DNA from: Enchytraeus crypticus | Taxonomy: Eukaryota; Annelida; Clitellata; Enchytraeida; Enchytraeidae | DNA: 64,000 nucleotides | NCBI GenBank assembly: GCA_905160935.1 | Contig: CAJHZI010000687.1 | Location: 62,001-126,000, forward strand | Direction: 5' to 3' | Notes under the pieces: generated by a model | What the model saw: the letters and a program-made list of their open reading frames with translations, nothing else | What the model was told of the DNA's origin: nothing | Database searches by the model: none | Made by a program: the position numbers and the translations under genes | Part shown: piece by piece, positions 20,981 through 32,637 of the stretch | Position numbering within the stretch: the stretch's first letter is position 1 | How the letters are laid out: the number at the start of each line of letters is the position of its first letter

Positions 20981-22310
20981 CGGTGTTGTTGCTGTCAACC
21001 ACTCATGTTAGCCCGGTGTCGGTTGAGATGAGAGGAATGTAAATATTTTTGCGCAATGTTTGATATATAGACCAGTGAATCACTGATAGGTTCATTTTTA
21101 ATGCTCTGCCTTGTTGTGATACAAGAAGAACTGTTGATATATTGTTATAGCGACATCTGTTGTGGTAGTCTTGAACTATGTGTGTCTGAACTGTAAGGAT
21201 AGCATCGATGAACTGTCTAATGTTCATTCCGTGACCTGTACTTAGCGGCTATTATGTTTAATTTGTTATGATAGAGACACTAATAAGTTGTGAAGGACAT
21301 TTGAATAGATTTTGTGTATCCTGCACATTTCATCCTCGTGTACTGGTGGGTTACTCGCTGGTCTGATGAGCAGGAGATCTTGGGTTCGACTGCAAGCCGT
21401 GCTAGCACTAGTGTCCTTGTAGTGGCGAAATTCATTCTAGAATCATCTGGACAGTAAAACTATTTGCTATTGTTAGCTATTGAATTAAGGACAAGATTTT
21501 AGCTATGGTGACTTTTAGAGGCAGACAACTATATAACGCAAGAACATTTAAACATTTGAAGTGCTTTTAATGTTCTCTTTTGTGGGATAAATGATATTAG
21601 TAGGTGGGAGTCACCGCTTAGGCCAGGTCTATCTTCTGTGTAGTAAAATAGTGTACTATGACTGTGGTGCAGTGTCTGAATTCTGGCTAATGCATCGCTG
21701 ATTGTGCTTCTGCTGCAACGCTGACGGTAAATGGGTTCCTCGACTGAGGGAACAGGAGGTGGTTTGATAAATATTTGTTACCTAGTTTAGCCTTGGAGCG
21801 ATATAGGTGTTGTAAACAGTTAGTTTAAACTGAATAATCTAGAAAACTGTATGATATAAACCACTTGAGACGTTATAATCTGTGGCTCAGTGGAGCTTCT
21901 AATGGTGTTGAATTCAGTTGTGTGACGTTGAATTACATTTATTTCTTTGTGCATCATTAATTAATGAAAGGCCAAATCTCTCATTGTGCAGAGCTGCGAA
22001 TGATGTTATGAAATTTTACGTGACCAGCTTTTAGATGACTTTAACTACTTTGTTTCTAATCCTAGTTGATCAGAGAGGAGAATCTTGATCATTCGTAGCT
22101 TCGTTGGCATGATCATAGACTAGAAATTGTCTAACGGTGTAAACAAGTGGTCATTTAAACTGATATTCATCATCATTGAAGGTCGTTTCAATATATAGGT
22201 TATTGTGAGACAAGCCAGAGTACGTTACTGCAGCAATGCCGATTTGTGTTCATTGAAATGAAACTAGAATTTGTTCCTATAAATGTCTGTTAAGATCTGC
22301 ATTTCTGTTG

Positions 22311-22316
22311 AATAAA
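22311..22316 (+). promoter_or_regulatory. Candidate poly(A) signal of GTF2F1
   Basis: AATAAA 1.33 kb after the GTF2F1 stop, with G/T-rich sequence soon after. The 20981-22310 stretch has no coding signal or known repeat and fits a long 3' UTR. No earlier canonical AATAAA stood out. Confidence 0.5.
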
Positions 22317-22374
22317 TGATGAATTTGTCCAAGAAGATTTTATTTTATGTTTGATCATTTCCTTTAATTTATTA

Positions 22375-22530
22375 CCTTTGGACTGGTTTACTGGTTATTG
22401 GATTTGCACTGTTTTTATTCTTTTTTCTGTCAGCTTGGCTTCGATCTTGTATTGCTCGATGTTGTCATACATGACCATGGCACTCCGTGTTGCTGTTGTT
22501 TTTTCTCCATCTATCTTACAAATCAAACTG
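22375..22530 (+). repeat. CR1/L2-like LINE 3' end (solo fragment)
   Basis: GGATTTGCACTGTTTTTATTC, GCTTGGCTTCGATCTTG, TGCTCGATGTTGTCATACATG and GGCACTC, in the same order as the 3' UTR of the LINE at 26.0-29.1 kb. Confidence 0.7.
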
Positions 22531-22736
22531 TGGCTGGAAAACATCTGTAATTGAACTTCCTTTGAATTCTTCTGTTGCTCATGGTTTGATGGGGAAACGG
22601 CCTAGGTTATATTATAGACTGATCTTCTGTGGAGCGGTAACTTGAGTTCATCTCCGTGAGCATTGGCTCCAATCCCGGAGCTGTAGTGATCATCAGATGG
22701 ACATTTCTTCTTCTTCTTCTTTTTCTTTTTATTCTT

Positions 22737-22925
22737 CTTCTAGTGCACTGCCTATTGGCAGGTCCATGGAATATAACTCTTCCAACCAATTCTATTCTCG
22801 ACCTTCCTTCTCATCTCTACATATGAAATTATGAATTTGTTATCAGATAGTTATAATCCAGCATCCCATGTCTCGGTCTTCCTCCAACTCTTTTTCCTGG
22901 CTGTCTTCTTTCTGTTACATCCTTT
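22737..22925 (-). repeat. LINE tail fragment (KRKAEDR type)
   Basis: The plus strand reads TAGTGCACTGCCTATTGGCAG, then TATAACTCTTCCAAC and GATAGTTATAATCCAGCATCC, the reverse of the LINE C-terminal tail. The extended part corresponds to the GMLDD-type region seen at 38.5 kb. Confidence 0.7.
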
Positions 22926-22929
22926 AAAA

Positions 22930-23062
22930 CAGCTAAGGTTAACGTCAGTTTCCTATCTCGAAAGCGATGACAGTGGCGGTCGAGACCAGGATTTGAACCC
23001 CGCTCATACTGATACGCGGTCGAGTACCTCACCGACATCGCCATGGCTTCAGCCAGTGGCGA
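22930..23062 (-). repeat. tRNA-derived SINE, family B (copy)
   Basis: Reverse copy. The plus strand shows AGCTAAGGTTAACGTCAGTTT, GAAAGCGATGACAGTGGCGG, the B-box complement GGATTTGAACCCC, and ACGCGGTCGAGTACCTC...CATCGCCATGGCTTCAGCCA. Nearly full length. Confidence 0.85.
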
Positions 23063-23199
23063 ACCCTCCCCCCCCTTATAATATGTCCTATCCAGCTTTT
23101 CGTTTTATTTCTTATCATATTTATTGTCTATGAACATGTAGATAAGCGTACTCTTTTGTTTACATTTAAAAATTGAAATGATACCAAGACGTCATGACA

Positions 23200-23765
23200 A
23201 TTATAACACAACATAGTAATAACATAGCAGTACTGAGTCCGAAGGCATTTACAAGCTTGTTTAAGATTCGTTACACACTTAATCAACACAGATACATAGT
23301 TCAGTAAGATAGAAAATACTTCTAGATTTAATGAGTTTATACTTATGAACTCTAGTTCTACAGATATTTATTAAATTTAGCCAAGTGTCGCAAGCAGCCC
23401 TACTAGAGATATTAATCCTGTTTATTTTAGACGGCTTCCATAACTAAAATTCATGCACTCCTTAATCAGTCTTTTCGTTCTTTAGCCTACACCTTCTCTA
23501 GTTTATCTATAGGGTCCATCCATTTTAGATAAGGACACCAAGCTTTAACATAATACCTCAGCTTAGGCCTAAGCAATGCCTTTTTAATTTTATCGTATCT
23601 TTTCCTTTGCCGATCATAGTTTTCTTAATCAAACGTAAAACAATATTTGAACTATTATCTACCCTATTAATTTGTTCTCTAAACTTTAGTGAATTATTTA
23701 GTAATACGCCTAGTCTTTTTCAATATTGCTCGATTTTAGTACTGTGTAGTTTAGAACATAATCAG
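23200..23765 (-). pseudogene. Decayed LINE reverse-transcriptase C-terminus
   Basis: The minus-strand translation, with several frameshifts and stops, gives LGVLLNNSLKFREQINRVDN, VLRLIKKTMIG, KAWCPYLKWMDPIDKLEKV and KERKRLIKEC, which match the thumb and C-terminal order of CR1-type RTs (LGV...SFR...IRRTF...EYAVQ.W.PYL.KDI..LE.VQ). Too broken to be functional. Confidence 0.6.
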
Positions 23766-24273
23766 TAGTTAAAAATACTGTGTATTAATGTAAATATTAT
23801 TGTAAGCTCGTGCAATTTAATACGACCACTCCTTTTACTAAGATATCACGCCCGTAATTGTTATTTTATATTTTTGTAACAAAAAAGTAATATTTTTAAA
23901 GTTTCAATCATATATCAATTGGTACTATGAATTTTACGGAGAAAATTAGACAAAGCTGATTGCTAGTATTCTTAACAGCTGCCTAAAAAGTTAAAAACTA
24001 CCTTACTGCGCTATCAAATAATAGGCACAAGATCAAAATTCATAAATTCAGCTTACTCTATCTTTCAAATAGTGCACGGTACAGCATCGATCGACAAGAA
24101 TTTTTAAATTCATCACATGTCTTGCCAAATATCTTGAACAACTATTCAAATAATCTCTTAGAAGATATACAAACAAATCTACTTTCATGCAGTAGGCCTA
24201 TTATAACAGTTGATAAAGAAAATAGTGAATACTATACAATTCTAGTAACGTGGGCTGATAGCACAATGATATA

Positions 24274-27200
24274 ATGCTGAATTCTAAACCAAGAGGTCCA
24301 TCTGAGTGTTTTTCTAGGAAGACGTGCAGACAAAAGGAGAAGGAATGGTCTCATTCAGTTTGGCACGATGCCACCCATGCCAACTGTTACCATAACGATG
24401 TGTTGATAGGCAACTGGGTGGAAATACGCAATGACGTCAGCAAGCAGACTTTTGCTAAACCGCTGCCATCTGACGTCAGTATTTCTTGAGATCTGCTTGA
24501 TAAGTTTGAAAACTCAAAGCGATTAAAGTTTAGTGTCTGCCTGAGCGAAATTTATAAGAATTGCATTGATAGGCTGAAGCCAGTGGCGATTTCGGTTAGA
24601 TACTCGACCGCGGATCAGTAGGTGCGAGGTTGAAATCCTGGGCTCTCCCGTCACTGACATCGCTTTCGAGTGAAGAAACTGACGTTAATATATCTTGATA
24701 GAATATATTGATAAGAACAGTATATACAGGTCAGTGCATGGTCGGCTTTCGCACCACAAATAAATATTAAGTCAGTGAGAGCCTATTCTGCAGGATTTAG
24801 AATTCGTAACCTCTTCTTTACAGGAGACACACGTGCTAATAATTTGACTACCAGCCGATACACTGATTTCTGGAAGAATGAAAGTGAACTGTGATACTGA
24901 AGATAGCTAAATTAAATTTAATATAGAATAAACCTCGAGTCATCGAAGTAAAGTCCCTTGCATGTACAGGACCGGTGAACTATACGAGTAGGAATAGGAC
25001 CTGCCATTTGACAGAGCACTGAGTAATAGATGTTGTGTTGATGTGTGCAGTACCGAGCCTATTACGAGTCGACCTATCACGTGGACTACAACAGAAAAGA
25101 GGCTAGCCGTGTAGTAGTGCCTCCCTCTGTCGTGTGTCTTAAACGTGAGTCTCTCTTTCTGTGACTGTCCGTAGTATATAACATATTTACTCTCTCTTAG
25201 TGCACTGCCTACTGGCAGGCCCATGCTATATAACGCCTCCACTCTTCTCTGTCTTCTGCCTTCCTCTTAATTTCCACATATGAGTGGGTCTTTAAATCAT
25301 CTAACATACCTAATCTTTAACATATTTACTATTACCTGCTTAATATAGCATGGTATTAGGAGTTTCTGCCTGTCTCGACATCATATCTGTTTCTATACCA
25401 ATCTCTCAATAACTGTATGTTTCTCTGTCTATGACTGTCTCGATCTCTCTGATAGATTAAATTAGCTATAGTTAGCAGCCTCGTCTATGGCATCATGCGA
25501 GTTGTAAATATTTTAGCCACTCAAGAAGCTTGGCTCATTTTGGAGTGCGTAGCTTCTTTTAGCAAAGTCTCTTCGGGTTTGATATGAATGTTTGTTAGTG
25601 GGACATAAGCGGAGCCAGGAAGTGGTCAGGATAATAGCCCACTGCCCTTAGAGACTGTGAGAGCTATCAGCTGACAAGCTAGGATTTCAACAATTAGCTC
25701 TTTGTTGTGTACTTGTCGAACATTGAGTGCTCTTTATAGGATGCAGCTATAAGTCTCATGAAATATTTTTCTATGTTATATTGTTAACCTGTTATATAGT
25801 TATTTTGTTGAAAAATCAGTTTTCAGTTTTGACCGTTATTTTACCGTTATAGTTGATCCGTTACACGTTATTTTATATTGCTTTTAGTTTTTAAATTGTT
25901 AAAGTTATAATGCTTACGTTTTGATCGTTAGTGAATTATTGCATATTTGTATTTTTATGTAATTTGTGTATAACTATATCGTAATTTATATTGTACTTTC
26001 TGCATTGTTTACAATTACTGATTTGCCAGTTTTGTAAGCATGTTTCGATCGAAAATTCCGGTTAATTCTCTTCGAAGCAATATTTCTCTTTGCTCTCTTA
26101 ACTTCCGATCCCTCTCTAACTCAGACCATATCATTGCTTTGCATGATTTGGCTGAGACTCACAAGTTTGACTGTTTTGCTATCAGTGAAACTTGGCTATC
26201 CTCTGTATCTACTCCTTCTGAACTGATGTCTATTCTTCCTCCAGGTTATGATATGTTTATTGCAAATCGTGACTCTAGGATATCTGGTGCTAAGGGTGGT
26301 GGAGTTGCTCTCCTACTAAGGAAGCCCTTTACCCTTCTTAGCAATGACTGTCATAAATTTTCTTCATTTGAAGCAATTTCAGTCACTGGTAAATTTAGCA
26401 CATGTACTCTGCATGTTGTTGCAGTGTATCGACCACCATCTTCTTCCCCTATGTCAAACCTTTCTCTCTCTTTTTATCGGAGTTTTCTACCCTACTCTCC
26501 TTCCTTACTACTTCTAAATCAGACTTTGTGATTACAGGTGACCTCAACATTCACCTTGATAATCCTCTTGATCCCTTAACTCATCAGTTTAATACTTTGC
26601 TGTCCTCTTGTAATGCTGTTCAACATGTGAATGTTGCTACTCATATTGACAATCATACACTTGATGTTGTTATTACACCAAGTCTCTCTGCTATTGATCC
26701 TTTAAGTGTTACTATTGTATCTCACTCGCCGTCAGACCATTTTCTCAATTGTTCAGGCAGTGACTCCTGTGGAGTCACTGCCTCCAAACAATTTTCCAAA
26801 TACTTTACAGATAAGATAAGCAATCTTAGAGAATCTATCACTCCAGCTCCTAACTCTACTCCTCATACTCCAGTAGAGAATCATTCCAAAGATGAGCTTT
26901 CTAATTTCACTCCAGTTACAATTGATGAGATTACTAAATTAGTTTTAGACTCTCCAGCTAAACATTGTGACTTGGATCCTATCCCAACCTCTCTTTTAAA
27001 GAAGTGCATTCACATACTTGCTCCAGTATTAACATTGATTGTTAACCTCTCTCTCTCTCTCTACTGGCAAATTTCCTCGCGCTTTTAAGCGTGCAGTTAC
27101 TAAAAGTAAAAAAAAACACGCATTATAGTGAAATGATCAACTATGTCGATATCTATCACTTTTTAAAACCACATGTTTAAATCGTTAGGCAATTTAGACC

Positions 27201-29585
27201 ATTTCCCGTGTAGCCAGTCCAGTGAATGTCCGAGATTTTACTCTCAGATCAGCGCGGCTGGGATTCGAACCTGCGAGGTTTCAATTCACCTCAGGATCTG
27301 TCGTTTAATACTTTATGACGTTACCCCTACTCTATTGAGACATTCAATTACTCCATTGCTTAAACAGCCCACACTGGATAAGGAATTATTGTCGAATTAC
27401 AGGTCTATATCTACTCTGTCATACATATCTAAGCTCACTGAAAGAATTGTTCTTCAGAGGCTTTCTACTCATCTCTCTTACAATGATCTATTTAATAAGC
27501 ATCAAGCTGCTTATACTAAGCATCGTTCAACTGAAACGGTGCTTCTATCTTTGTGCAATTCTATTGTTAATGCCATGTGCACACAACGCTTAACTGGATT
27601 ATGTATGCTTGATCTTTCGGCCGCTTTTGATACCATTGGTCACAATATTCTTCTGGAACGTCTTTCTTCCTGGTTTGGTGTTCGTGGAATTGTTCTTGAT
27701 TGGTTTTCCTCCGATCTGACGGATCGTTCTTTTAGTGTGAAAGTGATGGAGTACATCTCTTCGCCTTCTCACTTAAAGTTTGGTGTGCCTCAAGGCTCCG
27801 TTCTTGGTCCTATCCTCTTTAACCTCTATACAACACCCCTAGCACTCTAATCTCTTCTCATTCTCTTGATCATGAACTATATGCTGATGACACTCAAATG
27901 TACACTTGTTTCACCCCTAACTCCTATTCTAATGCTGAAACCCTCCTGCAACAAAGTTTTCAGCCTATATCCTCATGGATGTCTGCTAATTTCTTGACAC
28001 TTAATCCATCTAAGACTGAATTCTTGTTGGTCGGGACACTTCAACAGCTTCTGAAGCTGAATGGGAAAACTCTTTCGTTATCTTCGGGTATTAAAATATG
28101 ATCTGCTTCTTCTGTGAGAAATCTTGGTGTTATCCTTGTTAAACACCTAACCTTCCACGAACACATAACTAAAACTTCACAAGCATGTTTCTTCCATATC
28201 CGTGATCTTCGTCGAATATGTCCATATTTGTCACGCGAGACAGCTGCTACAATTGGTGCTGCTCTTGTGCAATCGAAGTTGGACTACTGCAATTCCCTGT
28301 TTTTAAATCTCCCTGGCTGTGAGATTGATCGGTTGCAGTTTGTTCAGAATTCTCTTGCGCGAGCAATTTTTTGTAGTTCCAAGTACTCGCATGTTACGCC
28401 TATTTTGAAGTCTTTGCACTGGCTAAAGATTAAAGAGCGTATCATTTACAAAACAGTTTCGTTAACCTATAAGTCCATCACTATCCCTGGACAAACTTTA
28501 TGTCTCACTTGATTGAAGTGATGCAGCCTGCTATTACTCGATCTTCTAAGTTAATTACTCTTGTGAGACCTAGCTTACCTTCACGCTCTAAGCTATCTAA
28601 TCGTTCTTTCCAGCATGCTGCACCGCAGATCTGGAATTCTCTTCCATCCAATCTTCGGAAATCTTCATTTGAATCACATCAGCCTTTGCTTTCCTATGAG
28701 CAGTTCCATAAGCAGTTGAAGACCTATGTTTTCCATCTCTCTTTTCCATCCAGTGTCCATGAGCAGCGACCTGCGCCTAAACCACCTTTTCTTGAACTCC
28801 CTTTACTTTGGACTGAATTTCTGGATTTTGGAATTTGCACCGTTTTTGGACCTTGGATTTTGGAAATTGGATTCCGAGCCAAGATATTAGGAAAAGAGGA
28901 AGACGTAGAATTACTTGGTTCAGCACGATTAAGAAAGATTTGAAAACTTCAAACATTTCAAGGGAAGATGCTGTGAGGGTTGCTGAAGACTGAAAAGAAT
29001 GAAGGAATGTTGCCGCCCTATGATCTCTTCAGAATACAAGGAACTGATGATTTTTTCCCTTCTTTTTTTGCACGCCGGCTTGATTTTGTCTCAATAGTGC
29101 TCGATGTTGTCATTGATGACTGTAGCACTCTAATTGTTGTTATGAACCTGTCATTCGACAGAACACTAGATAGATAGATCGATAGAGAGAGAAGAGAGAG
29201 AGAGCGATACAGACAGAGAGGGCGAGAGAGAAACAGAGAGAGGCCACGATTTAGATGAAAACATCAATTATATTACCAAAACATCTCTTTTAAGTATGTA
29301 ACCCATCTAGATGTTGATACCCACACAGGTAAACTGCCTCGAGGCTACCCCTACCACCAGCCTGAGTTCGACTCCCCGTACCGGCAGGCGATCAGAAATA
29401 GCTGGCAAACCACCTCAGGGGCCGCTTACATCGATCCTCGCCTGCAGAGGGACCCGGGGTCCCTGCTCCACTACAGGCTGAGGCCGAGCCCAGGACCCCT
29501 CGACCCCTGCTATCTGCCCCCCGTGCCGTGCCCATCAGAGAAGAACAAAGAGATAGTGTGCAGATTTGAAGAGAGGAGAATTTAA
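24274..29585 (+). CDS. CFAP68: CFAP68 / C11orf1-like ciliary protein
   Basis: Member of the C11orf1 family, renamed cilia- and flagella-associated protein 68 and placed inside axonemal doublet microtubules. Exons 24274-24474, 25051-25144 and 29329-29585 join in phases 0 and 1 to give 183 aa. Conserved blocks recognised: LIGNWVEIRND...KPLPSD at the end of exon 1, YYESTYHVDYNRKE in exon 2, and PYHQPEFDSP in exon 3, in the order known from the vertebrate protein (GNW..ER.D / KPLPSQFGHYFETTYDTSY / GHQPELDPP). The C-terminal 55 residues extend beyond the part I recognise. The start is the first ATG of the open exon. An upstream exon is possible, because an AG at 24325 could be an acceptor. Exon 1 uses the donor GTCAGT. 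Intron 2 holds a 3-kb nested retroelement. AATAAA lies 24 nt after the stop. Confidence 0.8.
24570..24695 (+). repeat. tRNA-derived SINE, family B (copy in CFAP68 intron 1)
   Basis: GCTGAAGCCAGTGGCGATTTC, ACTCGACCGCGGATCAGTAGG, B-box-like GGTTGAAATCC and CCCGTCACTGACATCGCTTTC; full length and close to the copy at 19622. Confidence 0.85.
25195..25330 (-). repeat. LINE tail fragment (KRKAEDR type)
   Basis: Minus-strand translation of the tail gives AEDREEWRRYIAWACQ-stop-AVH-stop, the usual end of this LINE polyprotein. The plus strand begins CTCTCTTAGTGCACTGCCTAC, so the element 3' end is followed by an AGAG run. It lies in CFAP68 intron 2. Confidence 0.8.
27107..27350 (-). repeat. tRNA-derived SINE, family A (inserted inside the LINE)
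   Basis: Full-length reverse copy. The plus strand shows ACACGCATTATAGTGAAATG, TGTCCGAGATTTTACTCTCAG, the B-box complement GGGATTCGAACC, TTCAATTCACCTCAGGATCTG and ACGTTACCCCTACTCTATTGA. The LINE protein reads RAVT before it and PLLKQP after it, so the insertion is between codons. The flanks AGTTACT and AATTACT suggest a short target duplication. Confidence 0.92.
28865..29060 (+). repeat. Fragment of a second LINE family nested in the 3' UTR of the first
   Basis: The translation RKRGRRRITWFSTIKKDLKT then NISREDAVRVAED is the C-terminal end of a different LINE polyprotein type. In the solo copy at 43921-44055, the blocks either side (TTTTTGGACCTT and CTTCTTTT-GC) are adjacent, so this ~195-bp piece was inserted. 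Confidence 0.75.
29160..29245 (+). repeat. GATA/GA-rich microsatellite
   Basis: TAGATAGATAGATCGATAGAG then (GA)n with GACA interruptions, directly after the LINE 3' end and about 85 bp before CFAP68 exon 3. Confidence 0.9.
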
Positions 29586-29599
29586 TTCAACAAAGAATT

Positions 29600-30375
29600 G
29601 TACTGATCAATAAATATAGACTGAACAGTGTTTCACTGTACACTGTACTGAACAGTGTCTCACTGTACGGTGTATAGACTGAACAATATCTCAATGTGCA
29701 GTGCATAGACTGAACAGTATCTCACTGTACAGCGCATAGACTGAACAGTATCTCACTGTACAGTGCATAGACTGAACAGTATCTCACTGTACAGTGTGTA
29801 CTGAACAGTATCTCACTGTACAGTGCATAGACTGAACAGTATCTCACTGTACAGTGCATAGACTGAACAGTATCTTACAGTACAGTGCATAGACTGAACA
29901 GTTTCTAACTGTACAGTCATAGAATGAACAGTATCTCACTGTACAGTGCATAGACTGAACAGTATCTCACTGTACACTGCATAAACTGAACAGTATCTCA
30001 CAGTACAGTGCATAGACTGAACAGTATCTCACAGTACAGTGCATAGACTGAACAGTGCTTCACTGTACAGTGCATAGACTGAACAGTGCTTCACTGTACT
30101 GTGCATAGACTGAACAGTGCTTCACAGTACAGTGCATAGACTTCACTGTACAGTGCATAGACTGAACAGTATCTCACAGTACAGTGCATAGACCGAACAG
30201 TATCTCACTGTACACTGTACAGTGCATAGACAGAACAGTATCTTACAGTACAGTGCATAGACTGAACAGTATCTCACTGTACTGTGCATAGACTGAACAA
30301 TGCATAGACTGAACAGACTGAACAGTATCTCACCGTACAGTGTATAGACTGAAAAGTGTTTCGCTGTACAGAGCT
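29600..30375 (+). repeat. 30-31 bp minisatellite with palindromic core
   Basis: About 25 units of the type CATAGACTGAACAGTATCTC followed by ACTGTACAGTG, starting 15 nt after the CFAP68 stop. Units vary by point changes and partial deletions. The core CACTGTACAGTG is a perfect palindrome. The only AATAAA (29609-29614) sits at the left edge of the array. Confidence 0.95.
29609..29614 (+). promoter_or_regulatory. Candidate poly(A) signal of CFAP68
   Basis: AATAAA 24 nt downstream of the stop codon, giving a very short 3' UTR unless transcription runs into the minisatellite. Confidence 0.6.
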
Positions 30376-30895
30376 TCCTTACACATTTATAAAGGATGTA
30401 AATGCAAACAGATTGTTTAGTGATTATACGTCACGAGAAAGATATAAACCCATTTATTTTCTTCACGAGATTACAGAAATGGTACAGTAGTCGATAGACT
30501 TGTGTTAGTAAAACCTATAGAGAACAGTTAAGTAGAGTACAGATAACCATATTCAATATTATGCTAGCGTACCTTCATCGATAAACAATAGAATGAGGAC
30601 CAAATACTGTAAACATTTATAAAAACTTAGCCTTCAACAATAGTATTATATAGTATATTTTTCATTCAATTAAGCACTAAGGACCTACACTGCCATGAAA
30701 ATGAACGGCGAAAAGTGATTAGTAAAGAAACTAAACAAAATTATCTCAATATAATTTTAAAATATATAGAACAAGACAGGAATCTATGCTAAGTACAACA
30801 CAGTAACCATTGTTTATACTTTGATCAAGTTCTTTCTAGATCCAATAAAAAAATGTATCTGAACATTTAACTACACGACTTATTGTTTACAGTTA

Positions 30896-31012
30896 GCAGC
30901 CAAGACTAGGTGTTTGACTGCGGATCAGCATGTGTGGCGGTTCGAATCCTTGTCGCTCCCGTCGCTGATGTCTTAACAAGAGTTGAAACCGACGTAAAAT
31001 AAGGCTTTAACC
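30896..31012 (+). repeat. SINE family B (diverged copy)
   Basis: GTGTTTGACTGCGGATCAGCA, B box GGTTCGAATCC, CTCCCGTCGCTGATGTC and GAAACCGACGTAAAATAAGGC. Confidence 0.75.
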
Positions 31013-31035
31013 TCTCAGTAAATCATCCGCCATCT

Positions 31036-31255
31036 ATATGGTATGGGAAGAACTTTCCCATACCATATTGGCGACTAGCTAGATAGAGCAATGCTCTCAC
31101 TAGGGACCGATTGAATAGTATTGGGCTTGTTTTAATTAATTGCATCATTGATTATGTTTGTTGTAAGCTTGTACTTTTATTTCTCTTCTTGTACACTTTG
31201 TATATATGCGACTTTACACTGTGTTTGTTGTTGAATAAACATATATATCTCTATT
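31036..31255 (+). repeat. Family D repeat ending in AATAAAC (copy 1), with 14-bp hairpin at its left end
   Basis: Shares about 200 bp with 42716-42918: GGCGACTAGCTAGATAGAGC, ATGCTCTCACTAGGGACCGA, TTTATTTCTCTTCTTGTACAC and GAATAAACATAT. Ending at an AATAAA-like site suggests the 3' end of a retroposed unit. At its left end, 31036-31049 and 31055-31068 are perfect inverted repeats with a 5-nt loop. Confidence 0.8.
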
Positions 31256-31884
31256 TGACTCTTGCTGGTCAAACAAAATGCGCAGACAAACACAACGAGA
31301 AATCATCTCAGAATTTTAAATGGACGCCTAAATATCTACGTAAAATATCGCACAGCAGTTTGTCACTGGACAACTAGATTAAAACAGAATTAGCAATGGA
31401 TTTAGGTTCACAGAAGACCCTTCAAAGAGCATACTAATCTCTACCGCTGTAAAGAGAGATCTTGCAGATCAACCAACAAACCAGAAGCACTAAACCTTTC
31501 TATATGAACTACCAGCACTTTGTCCAACCAGAAGCACATCACTATATTAGAATTTTATGAGAATAACTTTTGCAGATATGTAAAACAATATTAACTTAAT
31601 TTTTTAGGTCTTAATAAGTACCACAGTAGCGCTTGCTACTAAGTTTTAATTACTTGCTACTAAGTTTTACTTACGATTAACTTAGTGCTAATATTGCAAT
31701 ACTAATACAACACTAACTTAGTAAATATGCATCCTGAAGCCAGCAAACAGTAATAGTAACATAAGTAAACATCGCCATTAAATCAATCACAACTTGGTAC
31801 AAGTATACACAGCATAGTTAATGTCTGAATAACACGTCCAAATCTAAGATAATAAATAGATTAATTATTAAAAGCACAAGTTGA

Positions 31885-31985
31885 AGATGGTGGATCAATA
31901 GGTGCATGATTCAAATCTAGTGCTGTTCCCGTCAGCGATATGCTGTAGAGTAGGAAACTCGTTAAACGTGGCTCTAGCCTTTACT
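31885..31985 (+). repeat. SINE family B (degenerate)
   Basis: GGTGGATCAATAGGTGCATGA, TTCAAATCTAGTGCTGTTCC, CCCGTCAGCGATATGC and GAAACTCGTTAAACGTGGCTC, in the family B order but diverged. Confidence 0.55.
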
Positions 31986-32623
31986 TTAAAGAAGTAAGGG
32001 TAAAATACACACCATTAGTTCGTTGGCTGTGTAGGATCAGTGAAAACTATAAAAAGCTTTATACAATAGACTGAAAACCTGATGTAACGGTAACGCAAGA
32101 CTATAAATGATTCCAAAGCAGAAAGAGAACGGGAAGTCAACTAAAGAAATTTAAATAAAACACAGATTTGGCACTTAAACTTCATGCATTCATAACAATT
32201 ACACAGATTTTTCAGTCGTCTTAAGGCAAACAATTCTCGAATAGCTTGCTTTATGAAACTCTAGTTAAGTTCAGTTACTTAGATCCATCTATTTTCAGCG
32301 ATTTGCTTTTGAAATCTGAAAAAGGACCAAAGAACTGTGGAAGTCTTGACTGATCAAACTACTGCAGCGAGGGTGAAAAAATAGTAATCCCAGAAACTAC
32401 ATTTCCAATGAAAGCAACATTAAGGTGCGATGACAACATGAAATTTAAATATAATTTTGTACGAAACAGTCTTTACCTAAATTGAATATGGTGTTAACTT
32501 TCCACTATTTGATAAACAGCTCATTGAAAAACTTAGCTTTATCCCATATTTCATCCCTAATATTAATTATGTTAATAATTAATTGATAATGTCTGTTTAA
32601 TGAATATTAACTTGCTCAGCTAC

Positions 32624-32629
32624 TTTATT
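32624..32629 (-). promoter_or_regulatory. Candidate poly(A) signal of the PHD/F-box gene
   Basis: AATAAA on the minus strand only 8 nt beyond the stop codon. Whether it is used is uncertain. Confidence 0.4.
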
Positions 32630-32637
32630 TTAGGCGT

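Larger units (their letters stand above)
20981..24273. other. GTF2F1 3' UTR and intergenic region to CFAP68
   Basis: 20981-22330 is the probable 3' UTR. Beyond that the spacer is a patchwork of repeat debris: LINE 3' end (22375-22530), reversed LINE tail (22737-22925), SINE B (22930-23062) and a dead LINE RT (about 23200-23760). 23760-24273 shows no feature apart from presumed CFAP68 upstream sequence. Confidence 0.5.
25735..29150 (+). mobile_element. CR1/L2-like LINE with EN and RT, broken and carrying nested insertions
   Basis: The coding part starts at 26040. Apurinic-type endonuclease: LCSLNFRSLSN, FDCFAISETWLS, GGGVALLLRK, then after a frameshift (about 26450-26525) FVITGDLNIHLDNP, LDVVIT and SHSPSDHF. 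RT after a shortened linker: LDSPAKHCDLDPIPTSLLKK, a SINE insertion at 27107-27350, ELLSNYRSISTLSYISKLTE, LDLSAAFDTI, GVPQGSVLGPILF, a frameshift, then LYADDTQ, LNPSKTEFLLVG, and the C-terminal FFHIRDLRRICPYLSRETA and APQIWNSLPSNLR. The 3' UTR (28800-29150) is split by a piece of another LINE. At least three frameshifts or stops show it is dead. It sits in CFAP68 intron 2, same strand. Confidence 0.93.
30376..32637. other. Intergenic region between CFAP68 and the PHD/F-box gene
   Basis: Tail-to-tail spacer, AT-rich, no coding signal. It holds SINE B copies (30896-31012 and 31885-31985) and the 31036-31255 repeat. The rest (30400-30890, 31260-31880, 32000-32600) shows nothing I can identify. 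Confidence 0.5.

Noticed and set aside
29600-30375. CRISPR-like array of ~30-bp repeats
   Set aside because: Units are contiguous without unique spacers and the genome is eukaryotic; this is a minisatellite. The same applies to 39800-40075 and 51515-52055.
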